The notes beneath the pieces were generated by a model. The model ran no database searches. It was not told the origin of the DNA and saw only the letters and a list, made by a program, of their open reading frames with translations. A stretch of 64,000 bases of DNA from JADZAI01 sp964390465. Lineage in GTDB: Bacteria; Pseudomonadota; Alphaproteobacteria; Micropepsales; Micropepsaceae. Positions 26,577 through 34,388 of this stretch are shown here, one piece after another. The first letter of the stretch is position 1. Every line of letters starts with the position of its first letter. The position numbers and the translations under genes are program-made. The stretch is taken from contig CAYMIJ010000005.1 of assembly GCA_964390465.1 (NCBI GenBank), positions 1 through 64,000 on the forward strand. The letters run 5' to 3'.

Positions 26577-27275
26577 TTACCTGTTATGCGTCAACTCGCC
26601 AGGCCAGCTTGCGGGCGTCAGCGCCCGGAACCCGGCCGTCCGCCCGATCTCGTCAAGAAAACGTGCGTGGAGCCTGCCAGTGCCAGCTGACAGGAGGCAG
26701 GCGTGTATCACATTCCCCGCGCCCAAGGCCATGCTCAATTCGTCCGACGAGAAAAGCCCGATAATGGGTGCTTTCGGGGCCACAGCGCGACCCTTGGCCA
26801 CGATGGAGCGCCGCCCATCGGCCGCGCCATCGCTAGCCTCGACCAGCGCCACGACCTTGGGACCGCCGGCATCATGACCATCCAGCGCCTGTGTGACCCG
26901 CTCGAAGCCGGTCAGCACCAGCCCGGCCCGCTTGGCCAGCCCCAGAAGCGCAAGCGCCCGTTTGACCAGCAGCGTCTCCACCAGCCCGGCCAGACCCTCC
27001 ATCGGTTTTGCCTCAAGCGTCTTGGCGAGCCCGCCTTTGGCAAGCACCTTGGCCAGCGCCTTGGCATCGGCCGTCACCCACGCGCCGCGTCCGGGCAGAT
27101 CATTGCCGAGATCTGGCACGATCACGCCATCGGGCCCCGCGACAAAACGGACCAGCCGTTCTTTCGCCAGACTCTCACCGGTCGCGAGGCAGCGACGCAG
27201 CGGCTCATCGCCCTTCTGGCCATGATCGCCGCCCCGCGTTATCTCGCGCCGCTTCTGGGCGGCTTTGCGGCTCAT
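26577..27275 (-). CDS. YlxR (DUF448) RNA-binding protein fused to an L7Ae-like domain
   Basis: The first about 100 residues are a YlxR domain (PLRRCLATGE, LVRFVAGPDGVIVPDLGNDLPGRGAWV). The rest matches the L7Ae-like fold (ALALLGLAKRAGLVLTGFERV, VVALVEASDGAADG), which in many Firmicutes is the separate protein YlxQ. The fused form of 232 residues is usual in alphaproteobacteria. It sits between nusA and infB and its ATG overlaps the nusA stop by four bases, implying coupled translation. YlxR has been linked to RNase P and transcription control in other bacteria. Confidence 0.9.
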   Translation of the reverse strand: MSRKAAQKRREITRGGDHGQKGDEPLRRCLATGESLAKERLVRFVAGPDGVIVPDLGNDLPGRGAWVTADAKALAKVLAKGGLAKTLEAKPMEGLAGLVETLLVKRALALLGLAKRAGLVLTGFERVTQALDGHDAGGPKVVALVEASDGAADGRRSIVAKGRAVAPKAPIIGLFSSDELSMALGAGNVIHACLLSAGTGRLHARFLDEIGRTAGFRALTPASWPGELTHNR

Positions 27276-28867
27276 GCCTCGTCAGCAGGCTCCTCGACCT
27301 CGTCACCCGCGTCTTCGGGCTCGGCTTCCACCCAGCCCATCATGACGCGCGCATTCATGACCAATGCGTCGGCGTCATCCTTGGACATGCCGAGGTCTTC
27401 CAGAATGCCTTTGACGTGATAGCGCTCGCCCTTTTTCATGTCGTCATAGCCGGTCAGATCATCGGCCGAACAACCGGCGACATCTTCCACTGTCTTCACA
27501 TCGTTCTCGCCGAACGCCGCCATCATCTGCGGTGTCATGCCGGGGATTTCGCCCACTTCATCCAGCACACCCAGTTCACGACGCTTGGCATCGGCCTCGC
27601 GGTTGGCGGCCTCGATCACATCCAGCGCACGACGCTGCAATTCGGCGGCCGTATCTTCATCGATACCGTCGATCGTGCTCAGTTCATGCGGCTCGATATA
27701 GGCAAGCTCCTCAAGGGTCGAGAAGCCTTCCGAAGCCAGCAGCTGGGCCAGCACTTCATCGACATCCAGCGCTTCCATGAAGGTCTCAGTGCGGGTGCGG
27801 AATTCTTTCTGACGGCGCTCGGATTCTTCGGCCTCCGTCATGATCTTGATGTCCCAGCCGGTCAGCTGCGAGGCAAGGCGCACATTCTGGCCACGGCGGC
27901 CGATGGCGAGGCTCAACTGGTCTTCTGGCACCACCACATCGATGCGCCCGGCATCTTCATCCAGCACCACCTTGGCAACTTCCGCAGGCTGCAAAGCATT
28001 AACGATGAAGGTCGCCGCATCCGCCGACCACGGAATGATGTCGATCTTTTCGCCTTGCAGTTCCTGCACCACGGCCTGCACGCGGCTGCCGCGCATACCA
28101 ACGCAGGCACCGACCGGATCAATCGAGGAATCCTTTGAAATCACGGCGATCTTGGCGCGGCTGCCAGGATCACGCGCCACGGCGCGGATTTCGATGACGC
28201 CGTCATAGATTTCCGGCACTTCCTGCGCGAACAGTTTGGACATGAACTGAGGATGCGTGCGCGACAGGAACAGCTGCGGCCCGCGCGTTTCGCGGCGCAC
28301 GTCATAAAGAAAAGCGCGGATGCGATCATTCGGGCGGAAAGTTTCGCGCGGAATACCCTCGTCACGGCGCACGATGGCTTCGGCCCGGCCCAGATCGACA
28401 ATGACATTGCCGTATTCCACGCGCTTCACGACGCCGTGGATGATCTCGCCGATGCGGTCCTTGAACTCATCATACTGGCGATCACGCTGAGCATCGCGCA
28501 CTTTCTGCATGATGACCTGCTTGCCGGTCTGCGCCGCGATGCGGCCAAAATCGAAGGGCGGCAGCGGATCAAGGATCGTGTCGCCTGCCTGCGCGGCCGG
28601 GTTGCGGCGCTGGGCAGATTCAACGGAAATCTCGATGGCGTCGTTCTCAACCTTATCGACCACCAGCAACACGCGGTGCAGACGGGTTTCGCCGGTCTTC
28701 GTATCCAGCTCGGCGCGGATTTCGCTGGATGTGCCGTAACGCGAGCGGGCGGCTTTCGCCATCGCGTCTTCCATTGCCGCAATGACGATTTCCTTTTCGA
28801 TCAGGGATTCGCGCGCGACCGCATCCGCGATCTGCAACAGTTCAAGCCGGTTGGCGCTAACAGCCAT
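27272..28867 (-). CDS. nusA: Transcription termination/antitermination factor NusA
   Basis: NusA binds RNA polymerase and modulates pausing, termination and antitermination. The 531-residue protein has the N-terminal RNAP-binding domain, an S1 domain, KH1/KH2 (VGACVGMRGSRVQAVVQELQGEKIDII spans about residues 254-281) and two C-terminal acidic repeats with helix-hairpin-helix character. The last about 20 residues are Glu/Asp-rich. It follows rimP by 15 bases. Confidence 0.98.
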   Translation of the reverse strand: MAVSANRLELLQIADAVARESLIEKEIVIAAMEDAMAKAARSRYGTSSEIRAELDTKTGETRLHRVLLVVDKVENDAIEISVESAQRRNPAAQAGDTILDPLPPFDFGRIAAQTGKQVIMQKVRDAQRDRQYDEFKDRIGEIIHGVVKRVEYGNVIVDLGRAEAIVRRDEGIPRETFRPNDRIRAFLYDVRRETRGPQLFLSRTHPQFMSKLFAQEVPEIYDGVIEIRAVARDPGSRAKIAVISKDSSIDPVGACVGMRGSRVQAVVQELQGEKIDIIPWSADAATFIVNALQPAEVAKVVLDEDAGRIDVVVPEDQLSLAIGRRGQNVRLASQLTGWDIKIMTEAEESERRQKEFRTRTETFMEALDVDEVLAQLLASEGFSTLEELAYIEPHELSTIDGIDEDTAAELQRRALDVIEAANREADAKRRELGVLDEVGEIPGMTPQMMAAFGENDVKTVEDVAGCSADDLTGYDDMKKGERYHVKGILEDLGMSKDDADALVMNARVMMGWVEAEPEDAGDEVEEPADEA

Positions 28868-28882
28868 GATTGCCTCTTCAGT

Positions 28883-29386
28883 CTAGTGCTTAAGGCCGCT
28901 TTGCGCGGCACGGGCTTCATCGAGAAGACGATCGGTGATGACGAGCTTCGCCTCACCGATCGCCGAGAACGGAACGGTCAGAGATTCAGTGGCGCTCAGC
29001 GCCAGCGTAACAGTCGTCTCATCCGCCGAAACAATATCAACCGTGTGGCGACGGCGGCCTTTGGCGTCGGGCGCCACCAGTTCGATCTTCGCGGTGTGGC
29101 CGGCAAAGCGGATGAAATCTTTCGCGCGGGTCAGCGGGCGGTCAATGCCCGGCGATGAAACTTCGAGGTCATATTCACCATCAATCGGATCATCGGCATC
29201 CAGCATTTCAGAAATGGCGCGCGACAGGCGTGCGCAATCATCCACTGTCATTGTGCCATTGGGCCGCTCGGCCATGACCTGCAGGGTTTTATGGATGTTG
29301 CCGGTCAGGCGCAGGCGCACCAGTTCAAACCCTTCGCGCGCGGCGATAGGGGCGATCAGGTCGTTCAGGCGCTCGGCATTCGCCAT
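28883..29386 (-). CDS. rimP: Ribosome maturation factor RimP
   Basis: RimP assists late 30S assembly. The 167-residue product starts MANAERLNDLIAPIAAREGF; the conserved segments TVDDCARLSRAISEMLD and DGEYDLEVSSPGIDRPL are clear. The 16 upstream codons in the same frame belong to the structured leader and are rejected as coding. It is the first gene of the minus-strand operon rimP-nusA-ylxR-infB-rbfA-truB-rpsO. Confidence 0.96.
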   Translation of the reverse strand: MANAERLNDLIAPIAAREGFELVRLRLTGNIHKTLQVMAERPNGTMTVDDCARLSRAISEMLDADDPIDGEYDLEVSSPGIDRPLTRAKDFIRFAGHTAKIELVAPDAKGRRRHTVDIVSADETTVTLALSATESLTVPFSAIGEAKLVITDRLLDEARAAQSGLKH

Positions 29387-29409
29387 ACAGTTCAGCTCCA
29401 CCGGGCAAC

Positions 29410-29456
29410 AAAAAAGGCGGCCCGGCGGGGCCACCTTCCTCTGATCTTTCGATCAG
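29410..29456 (-). promoter_or_regulatory. rimP leader: hairpin followed by terminator-like attenuator
   Basis: On the minus strand, upstream of rimP, CTGATC and GATCAG (29456-29441) form a small hairpin with a GAAA tetraloop. A second hairpin follows (29437-29428 pairing with 29423-29414, one mismatch), then T6 (29415-29410). This is a complete intrinsic terminator 24 bases before the rimP ATG. A rimP leader with a terminator has been described as a putative attenuator in alphaproteobacteria; this matches in position and form. Confidence 0.7.
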
Positions 29457-29476
29457 CAGACCGGTTTGTTGGAAGT

Positions 29477-29505
29477 CTTATGCGCCCTATGGCGGCATGA
29501 ATCAA
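29477..29505 (-). promoter_or_regulatory. Probable promoter of the rimP-nusA-infB operon
   Basis: On the minus strand TTGATT (29505-29500) and CATAAG (29482-29477) are 17 bases apart. The expected start near 29470 would produce an about 84-base leader that contains both hairpins. Confidence 0.55.
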
Positions 29506-29619
29506 GGGGCGCGCTCAAAAGGTATACGGGTGAGGAAACTATTGGCCAGCCATGGGTATCACCACGGTGAACAGCCTCAACCAGTCCTCCGCTGTGCCGG
29601 AGGCTGCATCCATCGTCTA

Positions 29620-29811
29620 TTGATCGTGTCGATCCTCAACGATGCTCGCGCGGTGATCGCCACCAACACCCATGACGCCTATGGACGTCCGGGGGCCGCC
29701 AATCAGGGGCGGTTCCAGTATACGGGCCAAGCCTATATCGCGAGCCTGGGGCATCACGACTGCAAGGCCCGTTTCTATGCCCCTAAAATCGGCAGCTTTC
29801 TGCAGTATTGA
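29620..29811 (+). pseudogene. Rhs/YD-repeat core fragment
   Basis: About 63 codons match the C-terminal end of an Rhs core: AVIATNTHDAYGRPG, NQGRFQYTGQAYI and KARFYAPKIGSFLQ correspond to the last conserved part just before the hypervariable toxin region, which in intact proteins continues with TDPIGY. Here the frame stops right after FLQ (Y, then TGA at 29809-29811). Nothing like the thousand-residue upstream core is present, so it is a remnant, not a gene. It marks the start of an AT-rich island that also holds transposase tails and orphan small secreted genes. Confidence 0.75.
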
Positions 29812-30008
29812 TGGTAATTTCGCTGACAATCCATCACATCAAATATCTATGAAAATTACTCCCTATTATAAACAACAAATTTCCGGAACGGTCTTGGGAT
29901 CAAAAGAAACAGACGCAAATCCAGGAGTTAGATAATCTATTGAAAGTTGGTGCAAAAATTTTTAATATCTCATCCAATGTATCTAGCAAAATTTTTGGAG
30001 CGATGACC

Positions 30009-30451
30009 ATGAAAAAGGTTGTTATTTTATCATTTTTGGCTTTCGGCTGTGCGTCACATAAGCAACAAGAAATAAATTCTATTTTAGATATGTATTCAAG
30101 TTATAATATTTGTGAACTTATTGGCCGCGAGGACGAAATTGAAGGGAAAAAGATTGTTCTTCATTATAATGTTAATTATAGTGGCGCGGAGTATGGCGAA
30201 AAAATGATAAGCAGTCCTTTGTGCTCTAAATTCAGAATTTTAGAAAGATTTTCTAATGATATTGTTGAATCTCCTTATATTAATAAATTTCATCTTAAAT
30301 TATTTCCCGGTTAAGACAAATATTTTGAAACAGTGGCATTAGGGATTTTTAAAACAATGTTGATTTATCTGAGGAAGGAATATTTAATAAATGGGGCATA
30401 TTTTTTGTTGAGACTTATATTTCAATAAATGAAATAGCACCAGATAAATAA
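30009..30451 (+). pseudogene. Broken small lipoprotein gene, unknown function
   Basis: ATG at 30009 gives a lipoprotein-like N-terminus (MKKVVILSFLAFGC; the -3 position is Ala, so the lipobox is imperfect) and then CELIGREDEIEGKKIVLHY. The frame stops at TAA 30312-30314. After it, reading continues plausibly in the same frame (DKYFETVALGIFKT) and then, after a shift near 30345-30355, in another frame (NNVDLSEEGIFNKWGIFFVE...NEIAPDK) to a stop at 30449-30451. One nonsense and one frameshift therefore seem to have destroyed a protein of about 145 residues. Composition is much more AT-rich than the flanks. Confidence 0.55.
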
Positions 30452-30471
30452 TGATGTATTTGAGAATAGGG

Positions 30472-30564
30472 TCATTCGTTGACGCGACTGAAGACATCGG
30501 AGACACCGAGATGTAGCTCGTAATCGCGCACCGGCCTGCGTCAACGAGTGAGCCAACCGAATCT
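30472..30564 (-). mobile_element. IS5-like transposase C-terminal remnant
   Basis: Minus-strand reading gives RFGWLTR, a stop, then RRPVRDYELHLGVSD. This matches the end of IS5-family transposases (FGWMTRWRRLVRDYE-type), where the stop replaces a Trp codon (TGG to TGA). No rest of the transposase or terminal repeats is seen. Confidence 0.6.
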
Positions 30565-30652
30565 GCCCCCCATTTACGATCGGATTTACATTGCGGGACA
30601 GTGCGGGCGAAATATACAACAATGAAACGTGGGTTTTAGGAGCGTTTTACAA

Positions 30653-31163
30653 ATGAAAAAGGCTCTAATTATTTCTGCCTGTCTTGTATTATGCCATCCT
30701 TTAAATGCAAGAGGAGCATCTAATAGACATATGACGATGCAATTTCATATTGCGAAGGGAGGGTATACAGCTAAAGCTATAAATGAAATAAAACTTAGGC
30801 ATGGTGAGGTGGTGTTTTATAGTAAATGTAGAGGAATTTACAAATCAAACGAAGTTATATATATTTGGATTTATTTTACCGTTAATAGCCCAGGCGAGGC
30901 ACTCGGTTTGTGGTTTACATATGAGACTAAAGGCAACGATAGTGCTGAGATATTTTTCAGGGGAGGCATTGAAAGCCCCATGGGGGGGGGCTGGCATAGG
31001 CGTTTATCAAATGGTTGGCGGAACGGAATCTCAAGATTTGCTTAATCTTGTTACTTTCCCTTCACCTAAGTACAGGTATCAGACCCTATATCATTCCGAA
31101 GCGCCTTTTGATGAAATTGTTAATAGCAATGTTGCAATAGAGCAGTGCCCACCTAGAGAGTAG
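30653..31163 (+). pseudogene. Small secreted protein gene interrupted by one base at a G9 tract
   Basis: ATG at 30653 begins a signal peptide (MKKALIISACLVLCHPLNARG). The frame runs well to the G9 run at 30982-30990 and then ends in an unlikely tail with a stop at 31043-31045. In another frame directly after the run there is a convincing continuation, GIGVYQMVGGTESQDLLNLVTFPSP... ending CPPRE at 31163. With eight G instead of nine the two parts join into one protein of about 169 residues. The rest is free of stops. So this is a slippage-controlled gene, a young pseudogene, or a sequencing error. I know no family for the protein; it has a few Cys suited to export. Confidence 0.6.
30982..30990 (+). 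repeat. G9 homopolymer inside the secreted-protein gene
   Basis: Nine consecutive G. Loss of one G restores a full-length frame. Poly-G runs of 8 or more are classical slippage sites in phase-variable genes. Confidence 0.9.
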
Positions 31164-31222
31164 GTAGAGCTGACGAAGCGGTGTTGAATCATCTGAGGCG
31201 CAGAAGTTAGGTCGTAGGCTCA

Positions 31223-31354
31223 TTATGTGGTGCACCAGATGCACGTGCAGGTGAGTTTTACGGCGAGATAGTTCTCCGGGCGCAAGTCGTCACATGTAGC
31301 GATTCTACGGAATTGCTTGATACGATTGAAAGAGCGCACGACTTTATTGCGCTG
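31223..31354 (-). mobile_element. Second IS5-like transposase C-terminal remnant
   Basis: Minus-strand reading gives QRNKVVRSFNRIKQFRRIA, then ENYLAVKLTCTCIW, which resembles the C-terminus of IS5-group transposases (ERFFNKIKQFRRIATRYDKLA...FLA-type). It differs from the remnant at 30472-30564, so two different elements have left tails here. No inverted repeats were recognised. Confidence 0.6.
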
Positions 31355-31374
31355 GGTTGGGGGCAAGAAATTCC

Positions 31375-31704
31375 ATGAACAAATCGCAATTCTACAGTCG
31401 CCGCGCGCTGGGGCAGGCATTTCTTACGATTGCAATCCCTATAACATTTTTTCTTTCTGGCTGTAACTATATATCAGCCGGAGAAGTTCAATCATGGGTT
31501 GATTCAGAATTGAAAGTTGGAGACTCGCGTGAAAAAATTGAAGAATTTTATATAAGACACAAATTTGATTTTGGTTACGATGAAACGTTTAACACCTATT
31601 ACGCTATTAAAGATAGAGATAAATTCATATCTGTATTTTGTGATATAAAGCTTGATGACAACGAGAGATTTTTATCAGTATCAATAGGTAATGAGGCAAA
31701 ATGA
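31375..31704 (+). CDS. Small lipoprotein, orphan in the Rhs/IS island
   Basis: ATG at 31375 gives a 109-residue protein with a long N-region, a hydrophobic segment (FLTIAIPITFFLSGC) and a canonical lipobox LSGC. The mature part is acidic and has GDSREKIEEFYIRHKFDFGYDE, a pattern seen in several small secreted or immunity-type lipoproteins where a helix is followed by beta strands. It is AT-rich and intact. Being downstream of an Rhs core remnant, it could be an orphan immunity gene, but that is inference only. Confidence 0.55.
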   Translation: MNKSQFYSRRALGQAFLTIAIPITFFLSGCNYISAGEVQSWVDSELKVGDSREKIEEFYIRHKFDFGYDETFNTYYAIKDRDKFISVFCDIKLDDNERFLSVSIGNEAK

Positions 31705-31911
31705 CGTTGAATATAGTGTTCTCAGGTTAAGTCGGTCGTAGCGCAATACTCCCTCGAGGGCGCATTCAGACCGCGGTGACTGCGATGTTCCACGCAGCCG
31801 GGGCCGCTGATTGAAGCATCCACTTTGTTCGGTGGGTGATGAAATGTCGGGCGAGCAGAAGTTGTTGTTGATGGCGGAAGGGCCTGCTCATGGCAGCAGG
31901 ATGTGCAGAGA
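31705..31911. other. Island junction next to trmB, with a possible secretion-ATPase scrap
   Basis: No intact gene. On the minus strand, in a frame different from trmB and partly overlapping its last codons (about 31870-31940), LAQRLLRSLCTSC resembles the zinc-motif region of GspE/PilB-type ATPases. The likeness is only about 13 residues long. The trmB product ends with an unusual SVGAASAP tail here, consistent with a recombination point. Confidence 0.3.
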
Positions 31912-32619
31912 CTACGGAGCAGACGCTGCGCCAACACTGCGCACAAACGTCAGATAGGCAGGTACCCGGCCAGCGGTGAGGGCTTTGGCCTCGTAGCGGG
32001 TGGCGGGCCAGTCAGCGGGCCGAATGCGCCAGTCATCAGCCCTTTGCCCCATCATCTGAAAGGTGTGACCATGCACGCGGTTGAAGCAGGCGATTTCTTC
32101 CAGCGTCCAGCGCACATAATCGGCAATGTCGGAAGCCACGCGCCACACCGCGCCCGGCTTCATCACGCGGGCGATCGCGCGCAGGTTTTCGGCGCTCACG
32201 AAGCGCCGCTTGTGATGGCGTAATTTGTGCCATGGGTCAGGAAACAGAAGAAAAAGACGGTCCAGCGCCGCATCTGGCAGGCGCTCCAGCACATCGCGGG
32301 CATCACCGTGATGGATGCGCAGATTGGAAAGCTCTTCTGAGCCCTGCGCCAGCTTTGCCACACCGTTGAGAAAGGGCTCCGCGCCGATGAATCCGGTTTG
32401 CGGGTTGGCCCTGGCCAGCGCAATCAGATGCTCGCCGCCACCAAAGCCGATCTCCAGTGCCAGCCGGTCACAGCCGGGGAACAGCGCCTGCGGGCGCGCC
32501 AGATCATCAAGGGCGAAGGCAAGGCGCGGCAGCTGCGTGTGCAGTGCCGCCTGCGCCTGTGTTTTCAGGGGGCGGCCCTGACGGCGGCCATAGATCAGCC
32601 GCCGTTTGGCCTCCGCCAT
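31912..32619 (-). CDS. trmB: tRNA (guanine-N7)-methyltransferase TrmB
   Basis: TrmB methylates G46 in the tRNA variable loop using S-adenosylmethionine. The 235-residue product has the SAM-binding LALEIGFGGGEHL and the family signature LFPDPWHKLRHHKRR. The ATG at 32619 (MAEAKRR) gives the usual N-terminus; the longer frame overlaps metK. The last eight residues after YLTFVR look like an added tail at the edge of the island. It follows metK, the SAM synthetase, by 7 bases. Confidence 0.95.
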   Translation of the reverse strand: MAEAKRRLIYGRRQGRPLKTQAQAALHTQLPRLAFALDDLARPQALFPGCDRLALEIGFGGGEHLIALARANPQTGFIGAEPFLNGVAKLAQGSEELSNLRIHHGDARDVLERLPDAALDRLFLLFPDPWHKLRHHKRRFVSAENLRAIARVMKPGAVWRVASDIADYVRWTLEEIACFNRVHGHTFQMMGQRADDWRIRPADWPATRYEAKALTAGRVPAYLTFVRSVGAASAP

Positions 32620-32626
32620 GACGCGC

Positions 32627-33793
32627 TCAGAACGATGACTTGAGCTGGGCCGCGAGGTCGATCTTTTCCCACGAGAAGCCGCCATCGGCTTCCGGGTTGC
32701 GCCCGAAATGGCCATAGGCAGCGGTGCGGGCATAGATCGGCTTGTTGAGCGCCAGATGTTCACGGATGGCGCGCGGGCTGGCGCCGCCGATCATTTCGGG
32801 CAGCAGCTTTTCCAGTTTCGCCGGATCGACATGGCCGGTGTCGTGCAGATCGACATAGAAGCTGAGCGGCTTGGAAACGCCGATCGCGTAGCCGATCTGG
32901 ATCGTGCATTTGTCGGCAAGTCCGGCAGCGACAACATTCTTGGCGAGATAGCGGCAGGCATAAGCGGCCGAACGGTCAACCTTAGTCGGGTCTTTGCCTG
33001 AGAATGCGCCACCGCCATGCGGGGCTGCGCCGCCATATGTGTCTACGATGATCTTGCGCCCGGTCAGGCCGCAATCGCCGTCAGGGCCGCCGATTACGAA
33101 ATTGCCGGTCGGGTTGATGTGCCACTCGGTTTCCTTCGTGATGAAACCAGCGGGCAGCACCTTCTCGATATAGGGCTTGGCGATAGCGGAAATATCGGCG
33201 GGCGAAAGGCCTTCTTTGTGCTGGGTGGACAGCACGATCGATGTGGCGCGCACCGGTTTGCCGTTTTCATAAAGCAGCGTCACCTGGCTTTTGGCGTCGG
33301 GCTCAAGGCCCTTTTCCTTGCCGGAATGGCGCGCATCGGCCAAGACTTTCAAAATGTTGTGCGAGTATTGCAGCGTCGCCGGCATCAGTTCCGGCGTCTC
33401 GTTCGTCGCATAGCCGAACATGATGCCCTGATCGCCAGCGCCTTCATCCTTGTTGCCTGCAGCGTCCACGCCCATGGCGATGTCGGCCGATTGCGCATGC
33501 AGGTGGCATTCGTAATGTGCCGTCGCCCAGTGGAAGCCGACCTGCTCATAGCCAATGTCTTTCACGGCGGCGCGGATCTTCTGTTCCAGCCCGGTGATCA
33601 CTTCACCGGGGCCGCGCACCTCACCGGCGATGACGATGCGCTGCGTCGTCACCAGGGTTTCGCACGCCACACGCGCAAAGGGGTCAGCGCCCAGAAACGC
33701 ATCGACGACGGTATCGGAAATGCGGTCCGCGACCTTGTCCGGGTGGCCTTCAGAGACGCTTTCAGAGGTAAAGATGTAAGATGGGCGCGCCAT
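32627..33793 (-). CDS. metK: S-adenosylmethionine synthetase
   Basis: MetK makes SAM from methionine and ATP. The 388-residue protein begins YIFTSESVSEGHPDKVADRISD and carries GAGDQGIMFGYA and GGGAFSGKDPTKVDRSAAY, the classic ATP/phosphate signatures. A hairpin (GCAGC/GCTGC arms) is in the 75-base leader on the minus strand, but I see no recognisable SAM riboswitch. It lies downstream of an XRE regulator gene. Confidence 0.98.
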   Translation of the reverse strand: MARPSYIFTSESVSEGHPDKVADRISDTVVDAFLGADPFARVACETLVTTQRIVIAGEVRGPGEVITGLEQKIRAAVKDIGYEQVGFHWATAHYECHLHAQSADIAMGVDAAGNKDEGAGDQGIMFGYATNETPELMPATLQYSHNILKVLADARHSGKEKGLEPDAKSQVTLLYENGKPVRATSIVLSTQHKEGLSPADISAIAKPYIEKVLPAGFITKETEWHINPTGNFVIGGPDGDCGLTGRKIIVDTYGGAAPHGGGAFSGKDPTKVDRSAAYACRYLAKNVVAAGLADKCTIQIGYAIGVSKPLSFYVDLHDTGHVDPAKLEKLLPEMIGGASPRAIREHLALNKPIYARTAAYGHFGRNPEADGGFSWEKIDLAAQLKSSF

Positions 33794-33868
33794 GCGTGAC
33801 CTTCGCGAAATGAATAAGGCAGCGTCCGAAGCTGCGCGGCGCCCTTCTGTCAAAGGGGTCCGCCAACG

Positions 33869-34312
33869 TCAAGGCTCGTGGCTGGTTTCAGTTGTTTCGT
33901 CCTTTGACAAAACCTTGGTTAGACCGAAGAGAGCCTTCCTGATCCGCGCCTCGCCGATACGCGCGAACTGGGCGCCCATTTCATATGCATCAGATGAAAG
34001 CGCGTGCTGGATTTTATAGGGTTGTGCACTGTCCTGAGCCTCAGGGCGCCCCCCCCCAATTCCAGAAATTTCAGGCGGGATGTCATCAAAGAAGTACTGG
34101 ATCCCAACCCCCAGAACCAAAGATATGTCGTACAATCGGGAAGCGCTGATTCGATTAGCACCCTTCTCGTATTTCTGGATCTGCTGAAAGGTGATTCCAA
34201 GCAGCTCGCCCATCTTCTCCTGACTGATACCACGCGCCATTCGTGCCGCGCGGAGGCGGTGGCCTACGTGAATATCAATAGCGTGACTGCTTTCTTTCGC
34301 CATTTCAAACAC
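33869..34312 (-). CDS. XRE-family helix-turn-helix regulator
   Basis: The 147-residue protein has an N-terminal HTH (VGHRLRAARMARGISQEKMGELLGITFQQIQKYEKGANRI, residues 16-55) and a C-terminal region without a known fold. A short regulator of this type precedes metK in many alphaproteobacteria. A G9 run (minus strand, 34057-34049) codes Gly-Gly-Gly at about residues 86-88, in the linker after the HTH; slippage there would remove the C-terminal half. An upstream ATG (34312) or the inner one (34303) could start translation. Confidence 0.88.
   Translation of the reverse strand: MFEMAKESSHAIDIHVGHRLRAARMARGISQEKMGELLGITFQQIQKYEKGANRISASRLYDISLVLGVGIQYFFDDIPPEISGIGGGRPEAQDSAQPYKIQHALSSDAYEMGAQFARIGEARIRKALFGLTKVLSKDETTETSHEP
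34049..34057 (-). repeat. G9 homopolymer in the XRE regulator gene
   Basis: Nine C on the plus strand read as nine G in the XRE gene, in a glycine linker after the HTH. The frame is intact as given. Confidence 0.85.
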
Positions 34313-34388
34313 TTAGGGAAAAAGTGGCACGCGGTATGCCAATTTGCGAATGAGTCTTAATTTACTGTCGTTTGAGCGCAAGTCCTTG

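Noticed and set aside
29473..29556. A plus-strand reading SYAPYGG...YTGEE that resembles another Rhs fragment
   Set aside because: It needs a frameshift, is very short, and the same bases contain the probable rimP operon promoter on the other strand, so chance resemblance is more likely.
33794..33868. Possible SAM riboswitch upstream of metK
   Set aside because: The 75-base leader has one small hairpin but none of the conserved cores of known SAM riboswitches that I can recognise.
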